In this document: positions 19,626 through 28,525 of the stretch, piece after piece
How the letters are laid out: each line of letters begins with the position of its first letter
Numbering within the stretch: the stretch's first letter is position 1
Position numbers and translations under genes: made by a program
The notes under the pieces: generated by a model
What the model was told of the DNA's origin: nothing
Database searches by the model: none
What the model saw: only the letters and a program-made list of their open reading frames with translations
NCBI RefSeq assembly: GCF_000175935.2
Contig: NC_014837.1
Span: 3,658,001-3,722,000 of the forward strand
Source of the DNA: Pantoea sp. At-9b
GTDB taxonomy: Bacteria; Pseudomonadota; Gammaproteobacteria; Enterobacterales; Enterobacteriaceae
DNA length: 64,000 nt
Reading direction: 5' to 3'

Positions 19626-20615
19626 TCAGCCGCCAAATAGCTGAGTGAACTGGTCGCGCACCTCAGCATCCTCGTTGATGGCTTTTGCCACATCCGGCGT
19701 CAACAACTTGATCTGGCTGATGGGGGTAAAGCCTGCCGGGGCCGCCACGCGATCATCCACCGGGCGATTGCCCTGCTCGACCACCAGTTTTTGTCCTTGC
19801 TCCGACAGCATAAAATCGACGAAGGCTTTGGCCGCTGGCAGGTTATGCACCGTCTTCATGATCGCCACCGGCTCCGTGACATAAGAGACGCCCTCTTTCG
19901 GATAGACCAGGTCCACCGGCGATCCCTTTTTCTTTGCCAGGATCACATCGGCATCGGTGATCACACCATATTTATCCAGGCCACTGGCTACCGCCTTCAA
20001 TGCCGGGCCGTTGCCGCCCTGCGGAGCCACGCCAATCGCCGCCAGTTTTTTGTAGAAATCCCAGCCAATATCGGGCGTGTTGATATCGGTATGCAGCTTG
20101 TACAGCGCGGCCCCGGAGTACAGCGGGCTGGGCATCGCGATTTGACCTTTATTTGCGGCCACCGCCAACGCGTTCCAGCTGTCGATCGGTTTCGCATGCT
20201 GGGTGTTATACGCAATCACCGTGGAAATAATTTTGGTGCCAAAGAAGGTTTTATCTTTGTCGTAGAACGACGCATTGATATGGCTGACCGGCGCATCCTG
20301 GTAGCTATATAACTGGTTCTCTTTTTTCAGTGCGCCGAGGTTGATGGCATCGGCAATCAGCAGCACGTCGGGTTTTGCCTGGCCGCTCATCATCTCAGTA
20401 CGCAACACGTTCATCAGTTGGGTAGTGCCATTGCGCGTCCACTCCACCTCCACGTTAGGGTAAGCGGCTTTGAAAGCATCAATGGTTTGTTGCGCGATTT
20501 CGGGAGCCTGTGAGGTGTATACCACCAGTTTGCCTGAGGGTGTGTCGGCAGCGTGGCTGGCCGCTGCGAGCAATAATCCACTGGATAACAGCAAAACATT
20601 TAACGAAGTGCGCAT
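19626..20615 (-). CDS. ABC importer periplasmic substrate-binding protein
   Basis: A 329-residue exported binding protein of the Fe(III)/phosphonate/thiamine-type family. I start it at the ATG at 20615 behind GGAAAAGG; the frame extends to 20627. A signal peptide (MRTSLNVLLLSSGLLLAAAS) is cleaved near SHA-AD. The mature N-terminus KLVVYTSQAPEI and the block KPDVLLIAD are typical of the AfuA/FbpA fold. It does not resemble Salmonella PhnS as I remember it, so ligand assignment needs binding data. It lies between ATPase and permease genes with 18-bp and 2-bp gaps. Confidence 0.88.
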   Translation of the reverse strand: MRTSLNVLLLSSGLLLAAASHAADTPSGKLVVYTSQAPEIAQQTIDAFKAAYPNVEVEWTRNGTTQLMNVLRTEMMSGQAKPDVLLIADAINLGALKKENQLYSYQDAPVSHINASFYDKDKTFFGTKIISTVIAYNTQHAKPIDSWNALAVAANKGQIAMPSPLYSGAALYKLHTDINTPDIGWDFYKKLAAIGVAPQGGNGPALKAVASGLDKYGVITDADVILAKKKGSPVDLVYPKEGVSYVTEPVAIMKTVHNLPAAKAFVDFMLSEQGQKLVVEQGNRPVDDRVAAPAGFTPISQIKLLTPDVAKAINEDAEVRDQFTQLFGG

Positions 20616-20633
20616 AGCCTTTTCCATGAGTTG

Positions 20634-21701
20634 TTATGAAGGAAGAATCCAGCCGTCGCGGACTGCCACACCGACGGTGGCAGCGACAACGGGTAGCGGG
20701 CCATCCGCCAGCATCAGCGTCAGGCTGCTTTCGGGCGCATCCAGAGGCATCAGGTTCAGCTGATGGTGGCCGCCGCGATAAATCACGCGCTGCACGCGCG
20801 CGGCAAATTGTGCTTCGCGCGGTCCCGCCAGCGCGAAATCGACCGCATGAAAACTGGCTTTGCCTTGTGGACAGGGTTGCTGCTGCGGTGCGCAGCGCAA
20901 CGACACGCGCAACCCGCACAAGGTGGCGAATGCCCGCCCCTCGCCAACCGGTTCGATATCGCTGACGGGCAGCACTTTGCCATCGTCAATAAAGGTAGCG
21001 ACCATCTGGTTAGCCGGTTCACGCCACAGGGTTTGCGGAGTGGCGAACTGCATCACGCGGCCGCCATCCATCACCACGATACGATCGGCCAATGCCATGG
21101 CTTCATGTTGATCATGGGTGATGTACAGCAGCGTGGCGTGGCTATGTCGGTGGAAGCGCCGGAACTCCTCCTCCATGGTGGCGCGCAGATGCACATCCAG
21201 ATTGGCGAGCGGTTCATCCAGCAGCACCAACGAGGGCTGAGCCACCAAACAACGTGCCAGCGCGACGCGCTGCCGCTGTCCACCGGAGAGATCGGCCGGA
21301 CGACGCCCGGCAAAGGCTTGCAGCCCAACCAGCGCCAGCGCCTGCTGGGTGCGCTGCTCACGTTGGTGACGTGCCACGCCGTTGACCTTCAGGCTGTAGG
21401 CAACGTTTTCCGCCACCGTCATATGCGGCCACAAGGCATAGCTCTGAAACACCACGCCGAGTTGGCGCTCCTCGGGCGGCAGATGGACGCCCGCAGCAGC
21501 AAAGCAGCGATCGCCGACGTGGATCTCACCGGCATCGGCGGTTTCAAAGCCCGCCAGCAGACGTAACAGGGTGGTTTTGCCGCAGCCGGAAGGGCCAAGT
21601 ACGGCGATAAATTCTCCCTGCGCGATATGCAGGGAGATGTCATGCAGGACCGGCTGTGCCGCGAAAGATTTGCACAGTCCGCGAAGGGTAATCGCCGCCA
21701 T
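20634..21701 (-). CDS. ABC importer ATP-binding protein
   Basis: A 355-residue cytosolic ATPase that powers the fused permease. Walker A GPSGCGKTT, signature LSGGQRQRVALARCL, Walker B LVLLDEPLANLD and the switch histidine (YITHDQHEA) are intact. A C-terminal TOBE-like extension follows after about residue 235. The ATG at 21701 lies eight bases after AAGG; a TTG one codon upstream is less likely. It is the first gene of its operon, preceded by three direct repeats resembling a PhoB site. Annotation as an iron or phosphonate ATPase would both be defensible. Confidence 0.9.
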   Translation of the reverse strand: MAAITLRGLCKSFAAQPVLHDISLHIAQGEFIAVLGPSGCGKTTLLRLLAGFETADAGEIHVGDRCFAAAGVHLPPEERQLGVVFQSYALWPHMTVAENVAYSLKVNGVARHQREQRTQQALALVGLQAFAGRRPADLSGGQRQRVALARCLVAQPSLVLLDEPLANLDVHLRATMEEEFRRFHRHSHATLLYITHDQHEAMALADRIVVMDGGRVMQFATPQTLWREPANQMVATFIDDGKVLPVSDIEPVGEGRAFATLCGLRVSLRCAPQQQPCPQGKASFHAVDFALAGPREAQFAARVQRVIYRGGHHQLNLMPLDAPESSLTLMLADGPLPVVAATVGVAVRDGWILPS

Positions 21702-21738
21702 CAATTGGGCCTTTATCTGACAATTTGGCTAAGACCCT

Positions 21739-21767
21739 ACGACAATCAGATGACAGCGCCGTGACAT
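21739..21767 (-). promoter_or_regulatory. Candidate Pho box upstream of the ABC importer operon
   Basis: On the minus strand three 7-mers repeat every 11 bp: ATGTCAC, CTGTCAT, TTGTCGT. The PhoB box is a pair of CTGTCAT-like 7-mers separated by four bases. The centre repeat is perfect. The site lies about 38-66 bp before the ATPase ATG and overlaps only the short gap after the ornithine-lipid synthase stop and its first upstream bases. Confidence 0.6.
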
Positions 21768-21772
21768 TGGGT

Positions 21773-23494
21773 TTACGTTTCCGTGCCAGATTCCGTCAGA
21801 TGCATCGCGATATAGCGCTCGTACCGCGCGGCTTTGACCCGCGTCAGGTCAACCAACACCAGACCATCGATGCAGTGGTTAAAGTCGGGATCGCTACCGA
21901 AATCAATAAACTGCACGCCACCCGGCTCGCACAGCTCCGAGTATTGCTTGTACAGCGTCGGAATGGCGGTGCCGAGGTTGGCAAGCAGATGCTTCAACCG
22001 GCGCAGATCTTCCTGGTAATTGTCACCGGTAAACTGTGCCAACACTTCCGGTAATGAAGCCGGATAGGGACGACGTGATGTCGCCAGCGGCAACTCCGTC
22101 GGGAAATAGAGACGATAAAACGCCACCAGCAAGTCGCGGGCAGCCAGCGGCATCCCGCCGGAGATCGACACCGGGCCAAACAAATAACGGGTTTCCGGGT
22201 AACGCGCGATATAGGCACCAATCCCCATCCACAGGTAATCCAGCCCGCGTTTGCCCCAGTAGGCCGGCTGGATAAAGCTGCGCCCCAGCTCCAGCCCCTG
22301 GCGGATGATTGGCAACATCCGTTCGTCATAATGGAACAGGCTGTCGCTGTAGATCCCTTCCAGGCCGCGCCGCTCCAGCTGTTCTCCACCCGGAATAAAA
22401 CGGTACGCGCCGACAATCTCCAGCTCGGCGTCATCCCACAAAATCAGGTGATAATAATCATCATCGTACTTATCCAGGTCACGACGTCGGCCACTGCCCT
22501 CGCCTACCGCGCGGAAGGCAATTTCACGCAGCCTTCCCAGCTCACGCAGCAACGGCACCCAGCTTGCGCCATTACGCCGCCACAGGTAGATCTGCTTGCC
22601 ATCCGGCAAGGTGCCGAGTTGCTCGCTCTCCAGCAGGGCTTTTTTCAGCTCGGCACGATCTTCCGGGCGGGCAATCGCCGCTTCGGTTTGAAACAGGCCG
22701 CGCCGCCCCTGACCGACACGGTACAGATGCTTCCGCAGGCGTTTCGCCAGCTCTTTACCTGGCGTATGGCCATCGTGCCAGTGCGCAAACGGGATCTGCT
22801 CGCCGATATGCAGCTTGATACGCGAACCGCGCTGGCGAAACATCTCGCGCACCAGCATCAGCAAGGCCAGTGGCGGGGCAATCTGGGTAGCGGCATAAAA
22901 AGCCGCGCTGTTGCGTCCCACCACGTGTACCGGCACCAGCGGTGCACGCGCACGCGCCGCGAGGCGCAGGAAACTGTGATGCCAGCGGCGATCGCGCACC
23001 CCACGGGTGGTCAGACGCGATACTTCGCCTGCCGGGAAAATGATCAGTGCGCCCTGATTATCGAGATGCTGTTGCATACGCGTCAGCTGTTCACGGCTGG
23101 TGCGGTTGCCCATGTTATCCACCGGCAGCATCAGATTATTCAGCGGTTCCAGCATCATCAGCATGCGGTTAGCAACGATTTTCACATCACGTCGCACCTG
23201 CGACACGGCAGCCAGCAGTGCCAGACCATCCAGCGCACCAAGCGGGTGGTTAGCGACAATCACCACCGGGCCATGCGAGGGGATTTGTTCCAGATCGCGC
23301 TCGCTTAACTCGCAGCGTACATCAAGGTGTTCCAGCACCTGCTCCACCATATCCACCCCTTGCAGGTGGCGGTAGCGCGCGGCAAATTGTTGAAATTCGT
23401 TTTCACGCAGTGCCCATTTCAACAGGCTTTTTTGCCATCCCGCCGGTTGAAAGCCTGGCCAGTAAGTATTGAGAACCTGATCAACAGAAAACAT
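21773..23494 (-). CDS. olsF: Bifunctional acyltransferase, OlsF-type ornithine-lipid synthase
   Basis: A 573-residue protein joining two acyltransferase domains. The N-terminal half (about residues 50-260) is PlsC/OlsA-like, with NHPLGALDG (about residue 80; one residue longer than the usual HX4D) and FPAGEVSR (about 151). The C-terminal half (about 320-560) is a GNAT-type OlsB/hemolysin-like domain with GAYRFIPGG, YWGKRGLDYLWMGIGAY and GPVSISGGMP. This architecture is that of OlsF of Serratia proteamaculans, which makes ornithine lipids by N-acylating ornithine and then O-acylating lyso-ornithine lipid. It probably acts on the inner face of the cytoplasmic membrane. A Pho-box-like sequence lies upstream, fitting phosphate-starvation control. 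Assignment is by architecture; enzyme activity is untested here. Confidence 0.82.
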   Translation of the reverse strand: MFSVDQVLNTYWPGFQPAGWQKSLLKWALRENEFQQFAARYRHLQGVDMVEQVLEHLDVRCELSERDLEQIPSHGPVVIVANHPLGALDGLALLAAVSQVRRDVKIVANRMLMMLEPLNNLMLPVDNMGNRTSREQLTRMQQHLDNQGALIIFPAGEVSRLTTRGVRDRRWHHSFLRLAARARAPLVPVHVVGRNSAAFYAATQIAPPLALLMLVREMFRQRGSRIKLHIGEQIPFAHWHDGHTPGKELAKRLRKHLYRVGQGRRGLFQTEAAIARPEDRAELKKALLESEQLGTLPDGKQIYLWRRNGASWVPLLRELGRLREIAFRAVGEGSGRRRDLDKYDDDYYHLILWDDAELEIVGAYRFIPGGEQLERRGLEGIYSDSLFHYDERMLPIIRQGLELGRSFIQPAYWGKRGLDYLWMGIGAYIARYPETRYLFGPVSISGGMPLAARDLLVAFYRLYFPTELPLATSRRPYPASLPEVLAQFTGDNYQEDLRRLKHLLANLGTAIPTLYKQYSELCEPGGVQFIDFGSDPDFNHCIDGLVLVDLTRVKAARYERYIAMHLTESGTET

Positions 23495-23545
23495 AGTTCA
23501 CCTTCTTGTATGGAGCGGTTATCGCCCCGAAGGTAAAACGGCTTG

Positions 23546-23563
23546 TTTTCAGATTTATGACGT
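23546..23563 (-). promoter_or_regulatory. Candidate Pho box upstream of olsF
   Basis: On the minus strand the site reads ACGTCATAAATCTGAAAA. Twelve consecutive bases (GTCATAAATCTG) equal the centre of the PhoB consensus CTGTCATAAATCTGTCAC; the outer bases diverge. It lies 52-69 bp before the olsF ATG. Confidence 0.5.
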
Positions 23564-23634
23564 GAGGGGGTGGTTTGAAAAGACACGCAATAATTTGCGC
23601 CGCAACGGTGGGTCGCGGCGCGGTTTATCACGTT

Positions 23635-24339
23635 TTACAATTTCAGCGGCGGTAACTGCGAGAACACGCTCAGCAGCCCTTTACTCCACAGCTGGCGAAT
23701 CTGCGAAAAATAGGGGTGCTGGTCGGTAATATGGTACTGCTCGTTATCGCTAAAAGTGTCGCTGTGATAAATCATCACATCCAGCGGCAACCCGACCGAG
23801 ATATTACTCGCCAGGGTGGAATCCATCGAAATCAGCGCGCACTGCATCGCCTGGCTGAGCGGTGTTTCGTAGCGCAGCACCCGGTCGATAATGGGTTTGC
23901 CGTATTTGCTTTCACCAATCTGGAAATACGGGGTATCGACGCTGGCTTCAATAAAATTCCCCTGCGGGTAGATTTGAAACAGCCGTGGCTCCTCGCCACG
24001 GATCTGTCCGCCGAGTAACAGCGTACCGCCAAACTCTTCACCATCGCGCTTAATCACTTCGCGCAGCGTCTCGCCCACCAGTAACGCAATGTCGTACAAC
24101 GATTTCCCGTTCAACAGATTGGGTTGGTCGTGGTCATCATTACCGCGTCGCAGTAGGCTCATCACGCTTTGCGTGGTGGCGAGATTGCCAGCGCTTTGCA
24201 ACACCAGCGTGCGTTCATCATCCACCTGAAACACATGCAACTTACGAAACGACGAAATATGATCGACGCCCGCGTTGGTGCGTGAGTCGGAAACAAAAAT
24301 CATCCCTGATGATAAACGCATTGCCACACAATAAGTCAT
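23635..24339 (-). CDS. Anbu-type proteasome-like peptidase
   Basis: A 234-residue member of the N-terminal-nucleophile hydrolase fold related to HslV and 20S proteasome beta subunits. I start it at the ATG at 24339, so the mature chain begins with the presumed catalytic threonine (MTYCVAMRLSSGMIFVSDSR). SDSRTNAGVDHI is the family signature. Anbu proteins assemble into open helical particles in other bacteria and lack a known ATPase partner; their substrates are unknown. It is the last gene of the ATP-grasp / alpha-E / transglutaminase / Anbu operon, the characteristic context. A GTG two codons upstream is a weaker start and would bury the threonine. Confidence 0.88.
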   Translation of the reverse strand: MTYCVAMRLSSGMIFVSDSRTNAGVDHISSFRKLHVFQVDDERTLVLQSAGNLATTQSVMSLLRRGNDDHDQPNLLNGKSLYDIALLVGETLREVIKRDGEEFGGTLLLGGQIRGEEPRLFQIYPQGNFIEASVDTPYFQIGESKYGKPIIDRVLRYETPLSQAMQCALISMDSTLASNISVGLPLDVMIYHSDTFSDNEQYHITDQHPYFSQIRQLWSKGLLSVFSQLPPLKL

Positions 24340-24359
24340 AGTCACGCCTGCAAAGAGAA

Positions 24360-25160
24360 TTACTGCTGCGAGTGCACCTGTTGCACCGCAGCCACCGCCA
24401 GCATATCTTCACCCCCGCCGCCCAAACGCATGCCGCGTACCGGACAGGCATCGAGATAATCCACGCCCACCGCCAGTCGCAAGTGCTGCCGGGTGCTGCG
24501 GGTATTGTTGGTGATATCAAAGCTGTGCCAACTGCCATCCAGCCAGGCCTCAACCCAGGCATGGGTGGCAACGTGTTCGACATTGTCAGTATAGAGATAA
24601 CCGCTGACATAACGCGCCGGAATCCCCAGACTGCGACAGCAGGCAAGAAACACGTGGCTGTGATCCTGGCAAACGCCAGAGCCGGCGGCAAATACTTTCG
24701 CGGCGGTATCACTCACCTGCGTGCTGCCGGGCCGATAAGGCATTTTCAGCAGCAGTTCTCCCATCAGTTTTTCCAGGCTGGCGAGCGGCGCTTCAGGTCG
24801 CCAGTAACGCAGAGCAAAATCGCGGATAGCGCTATCCGGCTGGGTCAGCGGCGTGCCACGCAGGAAAATCAGCGGCGACAGCGTTGAATCGGGATCGGCC
24901 GCCAGTTCACCTTCATCCAGGATATCCACCACGCCACGCGCGGCAATCTCCAGCATCTGATGCGGGGTGTCCAGCGTCAGCACATGCATCACGTTGCCGT
25001 AAGCATCGACGGTACGGGTGGCATCACAGGGCAGCGCCAGCTCCCACGACAGCACTTTCTGATGCACCGAGTTTTGCGGCGTCAGGCGCAGATACTGGGT
25101 GCTGAGTTTGACCTGCTGCTCATAGGCATACCAGGTTTTATGCTCGATATTCAGTCTCAT
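24360..25160 (-). CDS. Transglutaminase-like cysteine protease family protein
   Basis: A 266-residue protein with an N-terminal beta-rich transglutaminase-associated domain (about residues 1-80) and a papain-like transglutaminase core. The catalytic cysteine lies in SGVCQDHSHVF (about residue 165), the histidine in ATHAWVEAW and the aspartate in FDITNN. No signal peptide is seen, so it is probably cytosolic. It overlaps the alpha-E gene by four bases and precedes Anbu by 20 bases. In this conserved operon it may cut or ligate amide bonds made by the ATP-grasp partner; that is inference. Confidence 0.88.
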   Translation of the reverse strand: MRLNIEHKTWYAYEQQVKLSTQYLRLTPQNSVHQKVLSWELALPCDATRTVDAYGNVMHVLTLDTPHQMLEIAARGVVDILDEGELAADPDSTLSPLIFLRGTPLTQPDSAIRDFALRYWRPEAPLASLEKLMGELLLKMPYRPGSTQVSDTAAKVFAAGSGVCQDHSHVFLACCRSLGIPARYVSGYLYTDNVEHVATHAWVEAWLDGSWHSFDITNNTRSTRQHLRLAVGVDYLDACPVRGMRLGGGGEDMLAVAAVQQVHSQQ

Positions 25161-26086
25161 TTTGCCTCCAAATACGTGTGATTGATGCTGTCTGCCAAGG
25201 CGTTGATGTTCTCAAGGAAATGGTTCAGCCAGTGGTTCAGGCCGTCACGCGTCAGGCTCTCCCAGGTGCTGAAGCGCATCTCAGCCAGCAGTACTGTGGC
25301 GAGATAGCGCGGACGATCTTCGCCGCTGCTGCCGATCTGCTCCAGTTGGTTAGCGATCTCCTCGATGCAGGAGTGCAAGGATCGTGGGCTTTCGCTGCGC
25401 AGAATCAGCATTTCATTGACCAGATCCGGCATCAGTTGTTGTTTGAAAATCGCGTTATACGCCTCGCGCGCGGACACCGCGCGCAGCAGGGTGTCGAGGC
25501 AATAATATTCACGCACCGAATCGGGGTGCTGCTCCAGCAATTGCTGATTGACGCTCAGCAGACGGGTACTGCCGTCAGCGCGTTCCATCAGCGTGCCGAG
25601 ACGGATAAAGCTCATGGCATCGCCACGCAGCAGGGTGCCAAACATCGCCCCGCGAAACAGGTGAGAACGTTCTTTTACCCAGTCGAAAAAGCTGTCGGCA
25701 TTGGCGCTGGTGATCCCGCGACGACGCATTTTGCGCATCTCGATCCAAGTCGAGTTGATGCTTTCCCATACCTCTGAGGAGAGGCTACCGCGCACCGCGT
25801 GGGCGTTGTTCCACGCTGATTGCCAGCAGCTGAAAATGCTGCTGGGGTTGCGCTCGTCAAGGGCAAAAAAGTTAAACAACTGCGGCATGGTGAAACGCCC
25901 GTTAAGGGTTTCAAACAGCTGACGCGTGCCCGTGAGGTTGAGCGGCAACAGCAGCTCATCACCGTGACTGTTACGCACCGGCATCAGCGACAGCCGGTTC
26001 GTCACATCCAATACCCTGGCGAGTTGTTCCGCGCGCTCCAGATAGCGCGCCATCCAATAGAGGCCACTGGCCGTGCGGCTTAGCAT
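25157..26086 (-). CDS. Alpha-E domain protein (DUF403)
   Basis: A 309-residue, almost wholly alpha-helical protein beginning MLSRTASGLYWMARYLERAE, the signature of the alpha-E family. It has no known catalytic motif and is found nearly always beside a circularly permuted ATP-grasp protein and a transglutaminase. It overlaps the ATP-grasp gene upstream by seven bases and the transglutaminase downstream by four, so the proteins are likely made in fixed ratio and may form a complex. Confidence 0.9.
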   Translation of the reverse strand: MLSRTASGLYWMARYLERAEQLARVLDVTNRLSLMPVRNSHGDELLLPLNLTGTRQLFETLNGRFTMPQLFNFFALDERNPSSIFSCWQSAWNNAHAVRGSLSSEVWESINSTWIEMRKMRRRGITSANADSFFDWVKERSHLFRGAMFGTLLRGDAMSFIRLGTLMERADGSTRLLSVNQQLLEQHPDSVREYYCLDTLLRAVSAREAYNAIFKQQLMPDLVNEMLILRSESPRSLHSCIEEIANQLEQIGSSGEDRPRYLATVLLAEMRFSTWESLTRDGLNHWLNHFLENINALADSINHTYLEAK

Positions 26087-27519
26087 GATGCGTCATCCTC
26101 CAGAACCCAGGTATCCTTGGTGCCACCGCCCTGCGATGAGTTCACCACCAGCGAACCTTCGGTCAGCGCCACACGGGTTAAGCCGCCCGGCACCAGACGG
26201 ATATCCGCCCCACACAACGCAAACGGGCGCAGGTCGATATGGCGCGGCGCGAGGCCGTTATCGATAAAGGTCGGGCAGGTCGACAGCGATAGGGTATTCT
26301 GCGCAATGTAATTATCCGGCCTTGCCTGGAGACGGGCACGGAAGTCGCTCAGCTCCTGCTGGCTCGCCACCGGGCCAATTAACATGCCGTAGCCACCTGC
26401 GCCGTGCACCTCTTTCACCACCATTTGATCGAGGTTGGCCAGCACGTAGGAGAGATCTTTGGGGTTACGGCATTGCCATGTGGGCACGTTGTTGAGGATC
26501 GGATCTTCGTCGAGGTAAAACCGGATCATATCCGGCACATAAGGGTAGATCGATTTGTCATCCGCCACCCCGGTGCCGATGGCATTCGCCAGCACCACAT
26601 TCCCGGCGCGGTACACCGACAGCAATCCCGGCACGCCAAGCATTGAGTCCGGACGGAACGCCAGCGGATCGAGGAAGGCATCATCCACTCGCCGATAGAT
26701 CACATCCACCTTGCATGGCCCGGCGGTGGTGCGCATCATCACCGCGCCATCTTTGACAAACAGATCGGCGCTCTCCACCAGCTCGACACCCATCTGCTGC
26801 GCCAGGAAGCTGTGTTCGAAATAGGCGCTGTTGAAACGGCCTGGCGTCAGCACCACCACCACCGGATCGTTCACCGGCGAGCTTTCACGTAACGTCTGCA
26901 ACAGATGCGACGGATAACGCTCCACCGGCGCGACATGTTGCTCGGCAAATAACTCCGGGTAGAGGCGCATCATCATCTTACGGTTCTCCAACATATAGGA
27001 GACGCCAGACGGCGTGCGCAGGTTATCTTCCAGTACGTAATATTCGCCATCGTTATTGCGCACCATATCCACGCCGACGATATGCGCATAGATATTACGA
27101 TGTAGATCAACACCTTGCATACAAGGTTGGTACTGATCGTTGACCAGCACCTGTTCGGCAGGAATGATGCCCGCCTTCAGGATGTGCTGTTGATGGTAGA
27201 TATCGTGCAGGAAGGCGTTGAGGGCTTGCACCCGTTGTCGAATACCGCGATCGAGCATTGCCCATTCGCTGGCAGGAATAATGCGCGGCACGCTGTCGAA
27301 CGGAATCAGGCGCTCTGCGCCACCGTCCTCACCATAGACGTTGAAGGTGATGCCAACGCGATGAAACAAAAGTTCCGCCTCTTCGCGTTTACGCGCCACT
27401 GCCTCTTTGTCCGCCGCTTGCAACCATTCCCAGTAGTGCTGATAGTGAGCGCGGTGTTGGCCGTCGCTCAGCAACATCTCATCATAGAAGTGTGATGCTA
27501 TCTGGTAGCTTTCTTTCAT
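26080..27519 (-). CDS. Circularly permuted ATP-grasp protein
   Basis: A 479-residue member of the circularly permuted ATP-grasp type 2 family (DUF404/DUF407), predicted to form an amide bond using ATP. Landmarks are YGEDGGAERLIPFD, MVRNNDGEYYVLEDNLRTPSG, ANAIGTGVADDKSIYPYV and VKEVHGAGGYGMLIGP, the last two typical nucleotide and metal sites. It is first in the operon with alpha-E, transglutaminase and Anbu. Only a weak GGGT ribosome site precedes the ATG. Together the genes suggest synthesis and breakdown of an unidentified peptide-like compound or protein tag. Confidence 0.88.
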   Translation of the reverse strand: MKESYQIASHFYDEMLLSDGQHRAHYQHYWEWLQAADKEAVARKREEAELLFHRVGITFNVYGEDGGAERLIPFDSVPRIIPASEWAMLDRGIRQRVQALNAFLHDIYHQQHILKAGIIPAEQVLVNDQYQPCMQGVDLHRNIYAHIVGVDMVRNNDGEYYVLEDNLRTPSGVSYMLENRKMMMRLYPELFAEQHVAPVERYPSHLLQTLRESSPVNDPVVVVLTPGRFNSAYFEHSFLAQQMGVELVESADLFVKDGAVMMRTTAGPCKVDVIYRRVDDAFLDPLAFRPDSMLGVPGLLSVYRAGNVVLANAIGTGVADDKSIYPYVPDMIRFYLDEDPILNNVPTWQCRNPKDLSYVLANLDQMVVKEVHGAGGYGMLIGPVASQQELSDFRARLQARPDNYIAQNTLSLSTCPTFIDNGLAPRHIDLRPFALCGADIRLVPGGLTRVALTEGSLVVNSSQGGGTKDTWVLEDDASC

Positions 27520-27575
27520 GATTTACCCGGCGCTTGTCAGAGGACCTGATTCCACTGCTGCACAAACTGTGCCAG

Positions 27576-27601
27576 GCGCGTGCGGACTGCACCGCACGCG
27601 C
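27576..27601. repeat. Perfect 10-bp-stem hairpin between the cupin gene and the Anbu operon
   Basis: GCGCGTGCGG and CCGCACGCGC flank a six-base loop. There is no T tract. It lies 42 bp after the cupin stop and 56 bp before the ATP-grasp start on the same strand, so it could weakly terminate the cupin transcript or bind a regulator. Confidence 0.6.
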
Positions 27602-27643
27602 ACCTTATCAGTGAGTTAACGCCGGAAATAAGTGCAACGCACC

Positions 27644-28264
27644 TTATTGGTGCAAAAGCTGCTGCGCGACCGGTAACCAGATTTCCGTCATTGCCCCCTC
27701 CCCGCCGGTGAAAGGATCGCGCTTCGGCATGGGTACGCGCTGAATCTGCGCCTGAGCGGTTCTCAGAAAACGCGGTTCATCGCGTAGCGTTTCCGGCGAT
27801 ATACCTTCAGGATAGGCGCCAACGGTGAAGAAATCCTCACTGGCGTGGATCTGTTTATGACCCACTCCTGCCGGAATGAGCACCGCATCTCCTTCCCGCA
27901 GCGTCACCATGCGGCCACTGTCACCACCGAATAACACTTCCGCCCAACCCGCGCCAACGCCGAGCACTTCATGGGTGTTCGGGTGGTAATGGGTATACGG
28001 GAAGATAGGTGAACGCCACGCCACGGGCCAGCCGTTGCGGGCAAAGGTCTCTTCAAACCAAATCGCGGTGTCCTGATTTTCCTCGTCATCGCTGTCATTG
28101 TCGGGGGCGACCCCCGGCCAGATGATCAGTGGCAACGGATTATTCGGCACCCCGCCAGACGGGATAGATAACATCAGATGCTGCGGGTTACTGGAAGCCC
28201 CTGCGGAAAAGGTGCCAGCGGCGAAAGACATCAGTAACAGCAGGCTGGATGGGTAGGCAGTCAT
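27644..28264 (-). CDS. Exported cupin-domain protein
   Basis: A 206-residue protein with a signal peptide (MTAYPSSLLLLMSFAAGTFS, cleavage near AGA) and one cupin barrel. Metal ligands are suggested by THYHPNTHEV (cupin motif 1) and GDAVLIPAGVGHKQIH (motif 2). The ATG at 28264 follows GGAGAAAGAG; the longer frame to 28345 would place 27 polar residues before the signal. A periplasmic location is predicted. I do not recognise a substrate. It stands alone upstream of the Anbu operon on the same strand, separated by a hairpin. Confidence 0.8.
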   Translation of the reverse strand: MTAYPSSLLLLMSFAAGTFSAGASSNPQHLMLSIPSGGVPNNPLPLIIWPGVAPDNDSDDEENQDTAIWFEETFARNGWPVAWRSPIFPYTHYHPNTHEVLGVGAGWAEVLFGGDSGRMVTLREGDAVLIPAGVGHKQIHASEDFFTVGAYPEGISPETLRDEPRFLRTAQAQIQRVPMPKRDPFTGGEGAMTEIWLPVAQQLLHQ

Positions 28265-28525
28265 ACTCTTTCTCCGGTTAGCCACGTTGCTTAAGTGTGG
28301 CAAAAACGGATGACAATACAATGTGCTCAGGTCCGCAAAATTCACATAAAAGCATGATTTTGCTAACTAAAGCCAAATTAATGATTAACCTCTTTAACAT
28401 TTCGGGCGCAACGGCGGTCGCCTGCGATTTTCTACGCAACTGTTATAAAAATTCTGCACTGATCTGTGTCTGCCGCTCTTCACTGTTACGTGCTTTACTG
28501 GCAGGCAGTTAAAGAGAGGTGAACA

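Noticed and set aside
17881..21701. Calling the ABC importer an iron(III) system
   Set aside because: The family fits, but no Fur box was seen upstream while a Pho-box-like triple repeat is present, so the substrate is left open.
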